Source: Alphaproteobacteria bacterium
Lineage (GTDB): Bacteria > Pseudomonadota > Alphaproteobacteria > UBA828
DNA length: 63,289 nt
Direction of reading: 5' to 3'
Assembly: GCA_022820945.1 (NCBI GenBank)
Contig: JAJEEP010000073.1
Location: forward strand, 1-63,289
Part shown: piece by piece, positions 44,811 through 58,322 of the stretch
Numbering within the stretch: position 1 is the stretch's first letter
Layout: every line of letters begins with the position of its first letter
Position numbers and translations under genes: made by a program
The notes under the pieces: generated by a model
What the model was told of the DNA's origin: nothing
Databases searched by the model: none
Seen by the model: the letters and a program-made list of their open reading frames with translations, nothing else

Positions 44811-47219
44811 TCAGCCGCGCAGCACGCCGCCGGTCATCTTCTCCACGTTGGCGACGATCTTCGCGGCCGCCGCGTCGATTTCCGGGTCTGTCAGCGTGCG
44901 GTCCTGGGCCTCGAGGCGAACGGCGATCGCGAGGGATTTCTTGTCCGCCTCGATGCCGGGGCCGGCATAGACGTCGAATACCGTGACCGCCTTGATCAGC
45001 GACTTCTCGGCATTGCGGGCCGCGCGCTCGACCTCCGAAGCGGGGACCGCGCTGTCGAGGATGAACGCGAAGTCGCGCTCCGCCGCCGGATAGTCGGAGG
45101 CGGCCAGTGCCTGCTTGGCGCGTGTCGCCTTCGCCTTGGGCCGGGGCAGGGCGTCGATCATCACCTCGAAGCCGACCATCGGCCCCTCGGCCCCGAGTTC
45201 GGCAACGACGCCCGGATGAAGCTCGCCGAACGTGGCCAACACGTTGGGGCCGAGACCGAGCGTGCCGACCCGGCCGGGGTGGTACCACGCCGGGCCTTCC
45301 GCCCTGGTCTGGAGGTTGCCGAGCGAGACGCCGGCCGCGTTCAGAGCGGCGAGCGCGTCGGCCTTGGCATCGAAGGGGTCCACCGGGCGCTCCGGCCCGT
45401 GCCAGTTGCGCGGTACCGCCGCCTGTGCCCGCACGCCCGCGACGACGGTGGATTGCTCCCCGGGCGCGGTGCCGGCATAGACCGGTCCCACCTCGAAGAG
45501 CGCTGTATCGGCGAAGCCGCGGTCCGCATTGCGCCGGCAAGCCTCGATCAGATTGGGGAGGATCGACGGGCGCATGGCGTCGAGCTCGGCGTTGATCGGG
45601 TTGGCCAGCACCAGCGAATCGGGCGCATCGCCGAAGAGCGCCGCGTGCTGCCTTGGCATGAACGACCAGGTCACCGCCTCGAACATGCCGCGCGCCGTGA
45701 GCGAGCGGCGCACCGCGCCGAGCCGGCGGCGCGTGGGCGAGAGCGCCGGCCGCGCCCGCTCGCTCGCCGTCGGACTGAGGGAGACCGCGGGGATCTGGTC
45801 GAAGCTCGCGATCCGCAGCACTTCCTCGACCAGGTCGGCCTCGCCGGCGATGTCCCCCCGCCAGGGCGGCGGCGCGACCGAGACCGTGCCGTTGTCCTGC
45901 TCCTCGCACGCGAAGCCGAGGGCCGTGAGGATGCCGAGCGACTCCTCCCGCTCGCAGTCGACGCCGCCGAGCGCCTTGACCCTGGAGGGGCGAAAGGCGA
46001 TTTGGCGCCGCCATGCGGGCTCTGCGCCCGCGATCACGACCTCGCTCGCCTCGCCGCCGCAGAGCTCGATCACGAGCCGGGTCATCAGCTCCATGCCCGG
46101 CCCTGCGAAGGCCGGATCGACGCCGCGCTCGAAGCGGTAGCGGGCGTCGCTCTCCAGGTTGAAGGTGCGCCCGGTCGCGGCGGTGCGGACGGGATCGAAG
46201 AGCGCGACCTCGATGAAGACGTCGGTCGTCTCCATCGTGCAGCCCGTGGGCTCGCCGCCCATCACGCCGGCGAGGCTGATCACGCCGCTCTCGTCGCCGA
46301 TCCCGGTCATGGCGTCGTCGAGCACGTAGTCCTTGCCGTTGAGCGCGGCGAACGGCGCGCCGCCCTGGCCGAGGCGGAGCCAGATGTCGCCCTTCACCTT
46401 GCCGGCATCGAAGACGTGCACCGGACGGTTGCGGTCGATGGTGAGGAAGTTGGTGAGGTCCACGAGAGCGGAAATCGGGCGCAGCCCGACCGAGGCGAGC
46501 CTCTCCTTGAGCCAGCGCGGGCTCTCGCAGTTGCGCACGCCCCGGATGTAGCGGCCGAGGAAGAGGGGGCACGGGCTCGGCCCTTCGCCGGGGAAGTCGA
46601 GGATCACGTCGATGGGGCTCGTGAACGTGCCGGCGACGGGCTCAATCTCGGCGCTCTTGAGGCGGCCGAGCCCGGCTGCCGCGAGGTCGCGGGCGATGCC
46701 GTAGACGCCCAGGCAATCGGCCCGGTTGGGCGTGATCGCGATGTCGAACAGGGGATCGTCCAGGCCCATCACTTCAGCGAAGGGCGCGCCCACCGGGGCC
46801 TCCGGGTCGAGCTCGATGATCCCCTTGTGCTCGTCGCTCAGGCCCATCTCGCGCTCGGAGCAGAGCATGCCGCAGCTCTCGACGCCCCTGATCTTCGCCT
46901 TCTTGAGCACGACGCCGGTGCCGGGGATGGTGGTACCGGGCGGGGCAAAGACGCCCTTCATGCCCGTGTGCGCATTCGGCGCACCGCAGACCACCTCGAT
47001 CTGTTCCGTGCCGGTATCGACCGTGCAGAGCCTGAGCTTGTCGGCGTTGGGATGCTGCCGCGCCTCGACCACGTAGGCGACGGTGAAGGGCGCGAGATCG
47101 TCGCCGGGCCGGCGGACCTCCTCCACCTCGAGCCCGATGGCGGTGAGCTTCGCCGCGATATCGTCGACCGACGCCTCCGTCTCCAGATGCGTCTTCAGCC
47201 ATGAGAGGGTGAACTTCAC
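44811..47219 (-). CDS. pheT: Phenylalanyl-tRNA synthetase beta subunit
   Basis: An 802-residue beta subunit. It has an N-terminal EMAP-type tRNA-binding domain (HPNADKLRLCTVDTG), a B3/B4 editing region, B5, and a C-terminal anticodon-binding (FDX-ACB) domain with YPAAERDFAFI. The GTG at 47219 is chosen because it overlaps the pheS TGA (GTGA) and matches the conserved MKFTLSWLKTHL start. The longer open frame upstream lies inside pheS. Confidence 0.97.
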   Translation of the reverse strand: MKFTLSWLKTHLETEASVDDIAAKLTAIGLEVEEVRRPGDDLAPFTVAYVVEARQHPNADKLRLCTVDTGTEQIEVVCGAPNAHTGMKGVFAPPGTTIPGTGVVLKKAKIRGVESCGMLCSEREMGLSDEHKGIIELDPEAPVGAPFAEVMGLDDPLFDIAITPNRADCLGVYGIARDLAAAGLGRLKSAEIEPVAGTFTSPIDVILDFPGEGPSPCPLFLGRYIRGVRNCESPRWLKERLASVGLRPISALVDLTNFLTIDRNRPVHVFDAGKVKGDIWLRLGQGGAPFAALNGKDYVLDDAMTGIGDESGVISLAGVMGGEPTGCTMETTDVFIEVALFDPVRTAATGRTFNLESDARYRFERGVDPAFAGPGMELMTRLVIELCGGEASEVVIAGAEPAWRRQIAFRPSRVKALGGVDCEREESLGILTALGFACEEQDNGTVSVAPPPWRGDIAGEADLVEEVLRIASFDQIPAVSLSPTASERARPALSPTRRRLGAVRRSLTARGMFEAVTWSFMPRQHAALFGDAPDSLVLANPINAELDAMRPSILPNLIEACRRNADRGFADTALFEVGPVYAGTAPGEQSTVVAGVRAQAAVPRNWHGPERPVDPFDAKADALAALNAAGVSLGNLQTRAEGPAWYHPGRVGTLGLGPNVLATFGELHPGVVAELGAEGPMVGFEVMIDALPRPKAKATRAKQALAASDYPAAERDFAFILDSAVPASEVERAARNAEKSLIKAVTVFDVYAGPGIEADKKSLAIAVRLEAQDRTLTDPEIDAAAAKIVANVEKMTGGVLRG

Positions 47220-48292
47220 GCGCTCAGTCCCCCGGCCAGGCTCGGCACGTCGAAGGGCGCGAAGCCGTAGTGGCGCAGCCAGCGCAGGTCGGCGTCGAAG
47301 AAGCTGCGCAGGTCGGGAATGCCGTACTTCAGCATGGCCGGGCGCTCGACCCCGAGGCCGAAGGCGAAGCCCTGGTAGCGCGCAGGGTCGAGCCCCACGA
47401 TCTCCAGCACCTTCGGGTGCACCATGCCGCAGCCCAGAATTTCCATCCAGTCGGCACCGTGGCCGATGCGCAGGCCCCCGCCTTCCCGCGAGCAGCCGAT
47501 GTCCATTTCGGCGGAGGGCTCGGTGAAGGGGAAGTAGCTCGGTCGGAAGCGCACCGGCAGGTCTTCGACCTCGAAGAACGCCCGCGCCAGATCGATCAGG
47601 CAACCCTTGAGATGGCCCATGTGGGTGCTCTCGTCGATCACCAGCCCCTCGATCTGATGGAACATGGGCGTGTGGGTCATGTCGTAATCGCAGCGGTAGG
47701 TGCGGCCCGGCGCGATGATCCGGTGCGGCGGCGGCTCGGCCTCCATGTGGCGGATCTGCACCGGCGAGGTGTGGGTGCGCAGCAGCATGCGCTCGCCCGC
47801 CTCGTCGGCGCCGAAATAAAAGGTGTCGTGCATCTGCCGCGCCGGGTGTTCCGGCGGGATGTTGAGCGCCGTGAAGTTGTGGAAGTCGTCCTCGATGTCG
47901 GGCCCTTCGACGACCCGAAAGCCCATGTCGGCGAGGATCGCGATCAGCTCGTCCAGAACCTGGCTGATGGGATGAACGGTACCCTCCGCCTCCGGGCGAG
48001 GCGGGAGCGTGACATCCACCCGCTCGGTCGCGAGGCGGCGGTCCAACTCGACGCGTTCCAGCGCCGCGCGGCGTTCGTCAACCGCGTCGGCGAGCCTGCG
48101 CTTGATCCGGTTGAGCCGGACGCCGGCATCCTTGCGGGCTTCGATGTCGAGACCGCCCAGTCCCTTCATCGCTTGGGAGAGAGGCGACTTCTTGCCGAGC
48201 GCGGCGACGCGCGCCTGCTCCAGTGCGGGCAGGTCGCCGGCCGCCTCGATCCCGGCCAGCATCCGCTCTTCCAGGGCGTGAAGGTCTTCCAA
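47216..48292 (-). CDS. pheS: Phenylalanyl-tRNA synthetase alpha subunit
   Basis: A 358-residue catalytic subunit. Its class II motifs include HTSPVQIRHMEA, the FHQIEGLVID region, and FPFTEPSAEMDI. The start is probably the TTG at 48292, with GGAG about nine bases upstream, because no ATG or GTG fits the family length. It follows rplT by 43 bases and overlaps pheT. The coiled N-terminal arm for tRNA binding is present. Confidence 0.94.
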   Translation of the reverse strand: MEDLHALEERMLAGIEAAGDLPALEQARVAALGKKSPLSQAMKGLGGLDIEARKDAGVRLNRIKRRLADAVDERRAALERVELDRRLATERVDVTLPPRPEAEGTVHPISQVLDELIAILADMGFRVVEGPDIEDDFHNFTALNIPPEHPARQMHDTFYFGADEAGERMLLRTHTSPVQIRHMEAEPPPHRIIAPGRTYRCDYDMTHTPMFHQIEGLVIDESTHMGHLKGCLIDLARAFFEVEDLPVRFRPSYFPFTEPSAEMDIGCSREGGGLRIGHGADWMEILGCGMVHPKVLEIVGLDPARYQGFAFGLGVERPAMLKYGIPDLRSFFDADLRWLRHYGFAPFDVPSLAGGLSA

Positions 48293-48335
48293 GGACCCTA
48301 CTCCGACGGCCGAGCCACGATGGCGCGGCGGCCGA

Positions 48336-48701
48336 TCAGCCGGTCGCGCCGTGCGCGCTCCGTGCCTGCTCCACGACGGCCGCGAACGCCGCCGGCTCAC
48401 GGACGGCGAGGTCCGCCAGCACCTTGCGGTCGATGTCCACCTTGGCGAGCGCAAGGCCGTGCATGAGCTGCGAATAAGTGAGCCCGTGCTCGCGCGCCGC
48501 GGCGTTGATCCTTTGAATCCAGAGCGCGCGGAAGCGGCGCTTGCGGGTGCGGCGGTCGCGATAGGCGTACTGCAGCGCCTTCTCGACGCGCCCGAAGGCC
48601 ACGCGGTAGCTGGAATGGCCGCGCCCGCGATAGCCGCGGGCCAGCTTCAATACCTTCTTGTGCCGGGCGTGGGTGGTCACGCCCCGCTTTACCCGTGCCA
48701 T
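48336..48701 (-). CDS. rplT: 50S ribosomal protein L20
   Basis: A 121-residue L20 with the conserved basic start [26 protein letters not shown] and the [15 protein letters not shown] core. L20 is needed for large-subunit assembly and, in many bacteria, represses its own operon by binding the message. It is preceded by rpmI at 21 bases. Confidence 0.98.
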   Translation of the reverse strand: MARVKRGVTTHARHKKVLKLARGYRGRGHSSYRVAFGRVEKALQYAYRDRRTRKRRFRALWIQRINAAAREHGLTYSQLMHGLALAKVDIDRKVLADLAVREPAAFAAVVEQARSAHGATG

Positions 48702-48722
48702 GGGAATGGTCCTCCGACGCGC

Positions 48723-48920
48723 TCAGAGATAGGGCAGGAACTGCCGCACGATCGCCGCATCCGGCCCCGAGAGCACCTTGGCTCCGCGCTGATTGCGCTT
48801 CACCTTCTTCTCGCGCTTGGTCAGGTTGTGGCGATGGTATGCGGTGCGCCGGCGAAGCTTGCCGCGCCCCGTGGCGGAGAACCGCTTCTTGGCGCTGCTC
48901 TTGGTCTTGAGCTTGGACAT
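48723..48920 (-). CDS. rpmI: 50S ribosomal protein L35
   Basis: A 65-residue, strongly basic L35 ([38 protein letters not shown]). It is part of the infC-rpmI-rplT operon. The distance to infC is about 190 bases (48921-49113), long enough to hold a regulatory RNA or a second promoter; I could not define one by eye. Confidence 0.98.
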   Translation of the reverse strand: MSKLKTKSSAKKRFSATGRGKLRRRTAYHRHNLTKREKKVKRNQRGAKVLSGPDAAIVRQFLPYL

Positions 48921-49113
48921 AAGCGTCTCGCGATCTTCGTCGTTACACGAAAAGGGATGGGGCGCGACGGGCGCGCGCCCTTGTACTCGCAGTACCGGCG
49001 GGATTCAAGGGTAGAAGCCACACTCAGCGCGGACTCACCCGCGCATGACGGGCCGCCGGCCTCGCTCATGCATCGCCGCCTAGGGGCTCGGGCGCCGGTG
49101 CGGCGCCCGACGG

Positions 49114-49650
49114 CTATTTGCAGGTCATCACCATGGTCATCTGACGGCCCTCCATCTTCGGCATCTGCTCGACCTTCGCCAGATCCTCGAGGTCGTCGCG
49201 CACGCGCATCAGCACGTTCATGCCGATATTCTGGTGAACCATCTCGCGACCCCGAAAGCGCATGGTCACCTTGACCTTGTCGCCTTCGTCGAGGAAGCGG
49301 CGGATGTTCCGCAGCTTCACATCGTAATCAGCCGCATCGATGCCGGGCCGGAACTTGACCTCCTTGATATCGATCGTCTTTTGCTTCTTGCGGGCTTCGC
49401 TGGCCTTCTTCTGGGCCTCGTACTTGTACTTGCCGAAGTCGAGGAGCTTGCACACCGGCGGTTCCGCATCCGGTGCGACCTCGACCAGGTCGAGCCCCGT
49501 CTCGTCCGCGAGCTCCAAAGCGCGCTCCACGGCGACGACGCCGACCTGCCCTCCGTTTTGATCGATGAGGCGGACACTTGCCGCCTGAATGTCATCATTG
49601 ACGCGCGGTCCTTCACGCGTCGGTGGTGCTGCGACCGGATGTCTCGCTAT
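49114..49650 (-). CDS. infC: Translation initiation factor IF-3, probable ATA start
   Basis: A 178-residue IF-3, which keeps subunits apart and proofreads initiator pairing. The conserved blocks are [50 protein letters not shown] and GREMVHQN. No ATG, GTG or TTG lies before the conserved start region. An ATA at 49650 stands six bases after GGGAGG and gives the typical (I/M)ARHPV… beginning. infC often uses a rare start codon, which lets IF-3 repress its own translation. A short ATG-initiated frame (MKGGGG then stop) overlaps this ribosome site. Confidence 0.93.
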   Translation of the reverse strand: MARHPVAAPPTREGPRVNDDIQAASVRLIDQNGGQVGVVAVERALELADETGLDLVEVAPDAEPPVCKLLDFGKYKYEAQKKASEARKKQKTIDIKEVKFRPGIDAADYDVKLRNIRRFLDEGDKVKVTMRFRGREMVHQNIGMNVLMRVRDDLEDLAKVEQMPKMEGRQMTMVMTCK

Positions 49651-49720
49651 CCTCCGCCTCCCTTCATCGTGGCGCTTCTCGGGCCGGCGGCGGCACCGTC
49701 ATGTCTGGTCCAGCGCCTCG

Positions 49721-51661
49721 TCAACCCGAACCCTCCCCTGCGGCCAACCGGCTGAGCGGGCTGGCCGCTTGCTGGCAAAGTGTAGTGACGGCCTCGTCCA
49801 GCGCAAGAATTTCTTGATCCCTGGAGCCCAGCCGCCGCAGCGAGACCGTGCCCTGCTCGGCCTCCCGCCCGCCGACGGCAAGGATCAGCGGGATCTTGGC
49901 TGCGCTGTGCTCGCGCACCTTGTATCCGATCTTCTCGTTGCGCAGGTCGGCGTCGACGCGAAGCCCGGCGCCATGCAGGCGCTCCGCCACCGCATTGGCG
50001 TAGTCGGCATGCTGATCGGTAATGCTCGCGACAACAGCATGCGTGGGCGAGAGCCAGAGCGGCAGATGGCCGCTGTAGTGCTCGAGCAGAATGCCGATGA
50101 AGCGCTCCAGCGAGCCGAACAGCGCCCGGTGCAGCATCACCGGCCGGTGCCGCGCGCCGTCCTCGCCGATGTAGCCGGCGTCGAGGCGCTCAGGCAGGTT
50201 CAGGTCGACCTGGAGCGTGCCGCACTGCCACTCGCGCCCGATGGCGTCGCGCAGCACGAACTCCAGCTTCGGCCCGTAGAACGCGCCCTCGCCGGGATTG
50301 TGGCTGTAGTCGATCCCCATGCTCTCCAGCGCGCCCTGGAGTGCCGCTTCCAGTCGGTCCCAGACCTCGTCCGCGCCGATGCGCTTGGGCGGCCGGTCGG
50401 CGAACTTGATCTGCACGTCGTCGAAGCCGAAGTCGCGGTAGATGTCGAGGCAGAGCTCGGTCACGCCCCGGCATTCCTCCTGGGTCTGCTCAGGTGTGCA
50501 GAAGATGTGCGCATCGTCCTGGCTGAAGGCGCGCACCCGGAGCAGGCCGTGTAGCGCGCCGGACGGCTCGTAGCGGTGGACCTTGCCGAACTCCGAGATC
50601 CTGAGCGGCAGGTCGCGGTAGCTCTTGATCCCGCGCTTGTAGACCTGCACGTGGCCTGGGCAGTTCATCGGCTTGATCGCGTAGTGCCGGCCGTCCTCGG
50701 TCTGCGAGGTGAACATGTGCTCGCGGAAGGTCTGCCAGTGGCCGGAGGCCTCCCACAGCACGCTGTCCATCATGTCGGGCGTGCTGACCTCGTGGTAGCC
50801 GGCGGCATCCTGGCGCGCGCGCATGTAGTCGACCAGCGTGCGGAAGAGCGTCCATCCCTTGGGGTGCCAGAACGCCGCGCCCGGCGCCTCCTCCTGAAAG
50901 TGGAAGAGGCCCATCTCGCGCCCGAGCCTCCGGTGGTCGCGCTTCTCCGCCTCCTCGAGGCGGTGCAGATAGGCCTTGAGCTGCTTGTCGTCAGGCCAGG
51001 CGGTGCCGTAGATGCGCTGGAGCATCTCGTTTCGCGCGTCGCCCCGCCAGTAGGCGCCGGCGACCTTGAGGAGCTTGAAGGCGCCGACCTTGCCGGTGGA
51101 GGGCAGATGCGGCCCGCGGCAGAGATCGACGAACTCCCCCTGCCGGTAGAGGGTGATGGACTCTTCCTCCGGGATCGACGCGATCAGCTCCGCCTTGTAG
51201 AGCTCGCCCATGCCCTGGAACATCTCGACCGCGTCGTCGCGCGACCAGACCTCGCGCTCGACCGTCTCGTTCCGGCTTTTGATCTCGGCCATGCGCGCCT
51301 CGATCTTCTCGAGGTCCGCAGGCGTGAAGGGCTCGTTGCGGGCGAAGTCGTAATAGAACCCGTCCTCGATGGCGGGTCCGATGGTCACCTGGACGTCGGG
51401 GTAAAGCTCCTTCACCGCTTCCGCCAGCAGGTGCGCGGCGTCATGCCGGATGACTTCGAGCGCGTCCTCGTCGCGCGCGGTGATCACGCGCACGGCCGCG
51501 TCGTCCTCGATGGGCCGGGAGAGGTCGCGCAGCTCGCCGTCGACCTCGACCAGAAGGGCTGCCTTAGCGAGTCCGGGTCCGATCGACGCCGCGAGGTCGG
51601 CGCCTGTCACAGGGGCGTCGAACGAGCGCGCCGCGCCGTCCGGCAACGAGAGTGTCGGCAT
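49721..51661 (-). CDS. thrS: Threonyl-tRNA synthetase
   Basis: A 646-residue class II synthetase. It has an N-terminal TGS domain ([13 protein letters not shown]), an editing domain with [11 protein letters not shown] (HxxxH) and a later [10 protein letters not shown], a catalytic core, and a C-terminal anticodon domain ([20 protein letters not shown]). The ATG at 51661 is chosen by family start; a longer open frame upstream has no homology. It heads the translation block, followed by infC after about 70 bases. Confidence 0.98.
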   Translation of the reverse strand: MPTLSLPDGAARSFDAPVTGADLAASIGPGLAKAALLVEVDGELRDLSRPIEDDAAVRVITARDEDALEVIRHDAAHLLAEAVKELYPDVQVTIGPAIEDGFYYDFARNEPFTPADLEKIEARMAEIKSRNETVEREVWSRDDAVEMFQGMGELYKAELIASIPEEESITLYRQGEFVDLCRGPHLPSTGKVGAFKLLKVAGAYWRGDARNEMLQRIYGTAWPDDKQLKAYLHRLEEAEKRDHRRLGREMGLFHFQEEAPGAAFWHPKGWTLFRTLVDYMRARQDAAGYHEVSTPDMMDSVLWEASGHWQTFREHMFTSQTEDGRHYAIKPMNCPGHVQVYKRGIKSYRDLPLRISEFGKVHRYEPSGALHGLLRVRAFSQDDAHIFCTPEQTQEECRGVTELCLDIYRDFGFDDVQIKFADRPPKRIGADEVWDRLEAALQGALESMGIDYSHNPGEGAFYGPKLEFVLRDAIGREWQCGTLQVDLNLPERLDAGYIGEDGARHRPVMLHRALFGSLERFIGILLEHYSGHLPLWLSPTHAVVASITDQHADYANAVAERLHGAGLRVDADLRNEKIGYKVREHSAAKIPLILAVGGREAEQGTVSLRRLGSRDQEILALDEAVTTLCQQAASPLSRLAAGEGSG

Positions 51662-51929
51662 TGCGGCGGCGTCGAATCCCTGCTTGCTCGGTGAAAGTCG
51701 CGGCACTCTATCCGCGGCGCTTCGCCTGTCAAGGAAGGCTTGTTGATGCTGAATCTTGTTTTCCCTCAGGCGCCGCTCGCTTGTTCCGCTCGATCGCGCG
51801 CCGTTGCGCGCGCGGATGCGCGACGCTACGCGCTTTGCGGCGCGCTGGCGCTCGACAAGACTTTCCATTGCGGACTATATCCTTAGTTGATGGCGCGATG
51901 GTGCTGGAGTTGGGGCGCTGGAGCTGGGC

Positions 51930-52931
51930 GTGAGCGAGACCATAGTAACGCAGGTCGGTCCGGGAGAGACGCTATCTGAGATTGCAGCTCGGTATAACGT
52001 CAGCGTCGAGGAATTGCAGCGATGGAACCACATCGAAAATCCTGACTATGTGCAGGTTGGTCAGGAGATTGTTGTTTACAACCTGGTGGATGCGCCCGGT
52101 TCTGACTCGGTGGTTGGCGATTGGGGTGTTTGGATAGGGGGCGTTATCTTTCTGGCGCTTCTTGTGTTCCTATTCCGCCGAAAACGCGGTGCTGCGGCCC
52201 CGGTTTCTCGTGCCCCATCGTCCCACCAGCCGCAATCCGCTCCTGTTGTTCAGCCTCGTCCAGCGCCGAAGGCAAACGATGGAGAACTATTGGTTCGTCG
52301 GGAGTTGATGCGACGTTACCGCGATTGGATTCTGTTGAATGACGTGCTGCTCCCATCCGGACAAGGAACTGCGCAGATCGACCATATTCTGGTGTCTCCG
52401 GCCGGTGTAATACTGATTGAGACCAAGGACATGAACGGGTGGATATTTGGCAGCCCTGGCCAGAAGCTGTGGACACAATCGTTTGCGGCGGGCCGTTGGT
52501 CTCGCAAGGCAGGAATCAGGACGAAGCAGTTCACATTCTACAATCCGTTACTACAAAACGAGGGCCACGCAAACGCTCTTGTTAATCTCGGCATCGCTGG
52601 TTTTGGGCAGCTTCGGCCAATCGTGTTGTTCGTAGGAGACGCCAAACTGAAAACCGCGGACAAATTCCTGCCGCTTGATGAGCACGAGAAGATAGCGACT
52701 CAGAATCGTACATGGCGGATGCGGGGCGTCATCTGCATGGGGTTGGCAGAACTGCACCGCTACATCGCCTTCTCGGTTGACGCCCCATCGAATCCGGGCT
52801 TGACGCGTGAGAGGATGGAGACCGTCCACACCAAGATACTGGCGGCTGCAATCCCCGTGACGGCGGAATCCCACGCCAGACATGTCGAGTTTGTCCAGTC
52901 TGCAAAAGAGAAGCGCGCGACGCACCGCTAA
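51930..52931 (+). CDS. LysM-TM-NERD domain protein
   Basis: A 333-residue protein. Residues 5 to about 50 form a LysM domain (PGETLSEIAARYNVSVEELQRWN) that could bind peptidoglycan. A transmembrane helix lies about 66-84 (WGVWIGGVIFLALLVFLF), followed by a Pro/Ser-rich linker. A NERD domain starts near 115: LVRRELMRRY, LLNDVLLPSG, AQIDHILVSPAGVILIETKDMNGWI, carrying the Asp and E-x-K of PD-(D/E)xK nuclease folds. The start is GTG 51930. The DNA is visibly AT-richer than its neighbours and reads against the surrounding thrS and greA genes, which suggests acquisition by transfer. The substrate is unknown. Confidence 0.85.
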   Translation: MSETIVTQVGPGETLSEIAARYNVSVEELQRWNHIENPDYVQVGQEIVVYNLVDAPGSDSVVGDWGVWIGGVIFLALLVFLFRRKRGAAAPVSRAPSSHQPQSAPVVQPRPAPKANDGELLVRRELMRRYRDWILLNDVLLPSGQGTAQIDHILVSPAGVILIETKDMNGWIFGSPGQKLWTQSFAAGRWSRKAGIRTKQFTFYNPLLQNEGHANALVNLGIAGFGQLRPIVLFVGDAKLKTADKFLPLDEHEKIATQNRTWRMRGVICMGLAELHRYIAFSVDAPSNPGLTRERMETVHTKILAAAIPVTAESHARHVEFVQSAKEKRATHR

Positions 52932-53104
52932 CGGTTGCTTGACTCCGCCCGGCCGGATAAGAGACGGGGCACTTGAGAACGGGGCGGAACGCACGCTGTC
53001 AGACAGTTACAGAGCGCTCGTCGTCGACCGTTAGGAGGATGGGGTCGGCGCCGAGATCAGGACGCTCACCGGGGCCGCGTCGTGGTCGACGTCAACAAGT
53101 AGGG

Positions 53105-53575
53105 TCAACCGTAAAGGACGGCGGTGATCTCGTAGGTGTGGCGGCCGCCGGGGGTTTCGAGCTCCACGGAATCGCCGATGGTGCGGCCGACGAGCGCCCG
53201 CGCCAACGGAGAGGTGATGGAGAGCCGGCCCTCGCTCGCGTCGGCCTCGTCGGCGCCGACGAGTTGGTACGTGCTCTCGGCCTCGGTGTCCTCATCGACA
53301 ATGGAGACCGTCGCGCCGAACTGCACCCGGTCGCCCGAGAGCGTGCTGGTGTCGATCACCTCAGCGCCGCCGAGCTTCGATTCCAGCTCCAGAATACGCG
53401 CTTCGGTAAGGCCCTGGCGGTCTTTCGCGGCATGATATTCGGCGTTCTCCGACAGATCGCCGTGCTCGCGGGCTGCCGCGATCTCGCGCACGATGCGGGG
53501 ACGCTCGGCCTTCAGCCGGCTGAGCTCCTCCTTGAGGCGCTTGTGCCCCTCGGGCGTCATCAAGTGTCTGTCCAT
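53105..53575 (-). CDS. greA: Transcription elongation factor GreA
   Basis: A 156-residue factor that stimulates cleavage of backtracked transcripts. The N-terminal coiled coil carries the acidic tip DLSENAEYHAAK, and the C-terminal domain has the PGGRHTYEI-like end. I chose the ATG at 53575 (MDRHLMTPEGHKRL); a start eight codons earlier lacks support. It follows carB on the same strand by about 75 bases, the usual alphaproteobacterial order. Confidence 0.96.
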   Translation of the reverse strand: MDRHLMTPEGHKRLKEELSRLKAERPRIVREIAAAREHGDLSENAEYHAAKDRQGLTEARILELESKLGGAEVIDTSTLSGDRVQFGATVSIVDEDTEAESTYQLVGADEADASEGRLSITSPLARALVGRTIGDSVELETPGGRHTYEITAVLYG

Positions 53576-53649
53576 TGTCGGACTGCCGCGTGCCCGCATC
53601 CGGGGCCGCGTCCCCTCCCGAGCCTTTCGATGATCTCCCGCTGTCGGCG

Positions 53650-56916
<3,267 letters not shown>

Positions 56917-56931
56917 GGTGCGGTCGTGCCG

Positions 56932-58083
56932 TCAGCCCATCAGCCCGACGAACCGGGCGAAGAGATGCTGCGCATCCTGCGGGCCGGGCGAGGCTTCGGG
57001 GTGGTACTGGACCGAGAAGATGGGCCGGTCGTCGACGGCGAGGCCCTCAAGCGTGCCGTCGAAGAGCGAGACATGGGTGGCTGTGACGCCGGTGGGCAGC
57101 GAGTCGGCCATGACCTCGAAGCCGTGGTTCTGGCTCGTGATCTCGACCCGCCCGGTTGCCAGGTCCTTGACCGGGTGGTTGGCGCCCCGATGGCCGAACG
57201 GCATCTTTCTGGTCTCGGCGCCGAGCGCGAGCGCGAGCAGCTGGTGGCCAAGGCAGATGCCGAAGATCGGCAGCCCGCTCGCCATGAGCGACCGGATGAC
57301 CGGCACGGCATAGTCGCCGGTCGCCGCCGGGTCTCCCGGCCCGTTGGAGAGAAAGATCCCGTCAGGTTCGTGGGCGAGGATGGTGTCCGCATCTGCCGTG
57401 GCGGGCACGACGGTCACTTCGCAGCCGGTGGCCGCGAGCGAGCGCAGGATGTTCCGCTTCGCGCCGTAATCCACCGCGACCACGCGGTGACGCGGGGTCT
57501 CGAGCGTGCCGTAGGCGCCGCTCTCGACATCCCAGGTGGTCTCGGTCCAGCCGTAGGCTTGGCGGCAGCAGACCTCCTTGGCGAGGTCCATGCCCTCGAG
57601 CCCCGGCCAGGCGCGGGCCTTGGCGATGAGCGCGGCCTCGTCGAAGGCGTGCGGCTCGGACGTATGCACGAGCGCGCCGTCCTGCGCGCCGCCTGAGCGG
57701 AGCAGTCGGGTCAGTCGCCTGGTATCGACGCCGGCGATGCCGATAAGTCCCCGCCGCTCCAGCCAGCCTTCGAGGTGCTGCACCGCGCGCCAATTCGAGG
57801 GCTCGGTGACATCCGCGCGCAGCACCAGCCCGAGCGCTGCAGGAGTGCCCGCCTCCAGGTCGTCTTCGTTGGTCCCGACATTGCCGATATGGGGGAAGGT
57901 GAAGGTGATGATCTGCCCGGCGTACGAGGGGTCGGTCAGAATCTCCTGGTAGCCGCTCATCGCGGTGTTGAAGCAGATTTCGCCCACCGCCTCGCCCCGC
58001 GCGCCGAGACCGCGGCCGCGAAAGATCGTTCCGTCGGCGAGCGCAAGCGCCGCAGTGGCGGTAGGCGATCCGGTCCCTGACAT
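56932..58083 (-). CDS. carA: Carbamoyl-phosphate synthase small subunit
   Basis: A 383-residue glutamine amidotransferase subunit. The catalytic Cys is in FGICLGHQLL, and the His-x-Glu pair is in QYHPEASPGP near the end. The N-terminal CPSase domain (GEICFNTAMSGYQEILTDPSYAGQI) is complete. It is divergent from yqeY; the 239 bases between them should contain both promoters. Confidence 0.98.
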   Translation of the reverse strand: MSGTGSPTATAALALADGTIFRGRGLGARGEAVGEICFNTAMSGYQEILTDPSYAGQIITFTFPHIGNVGTNEDDLEAGTPAALGLVLRADVTEPSNWRAVQHLEGWLERRGLIGIAGVDTRRLTRLLRSGGAQDGALVHTSEPHAFDEAALIAKARAWPGLEGMDLAKEVCCRQAYGWTETTWDVESGAYGTLETPRHRVVAVDYGAKRNILRSLAATGCEVTVVPATADADTILAHEPDGIFLSNGPGDPAATGDYAVPVIRSLMASGLPIFGICLGHQLLALALGAETRKMPFGHRGANHPVKDLATGRVEITSQNHGFEVMADSLPTGVTATHVSLFDGTLEGLAVDDRPIFSVQYHPEASPGPQDAQHLFARFVGLMG

Positions 58084-58322
58084 CGAAATTCCTGCGGACC
58101 GGCCGCGCCCGATCGCCGCCCTGTCCGAATCAGAGGTGGCCGCAGTGTAGTCGGGGCCTTGCTGGGGTCAAGCATCGACCCCAAATCTCCACCTGTGGCG
58201 CGGCGGGGCATAGCTCCGTTACCGGAAGGCTCCGTCTGGAAACGAGATTCTTGTCAAGGATGAATCGTTGTTGATCGCCGACTCGGGGCCTCTATAGTCC
58301 ATGCCATTCCAAATGACGGGGG

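Noticed and set aside
43725..47204. Very long plus-strand open frame (about 1159 codons)
   Set aside because: It is antisense to lepA and pheT, with repetitive Arg/Ala/His composition; the minus-strand genes are unambiguous.
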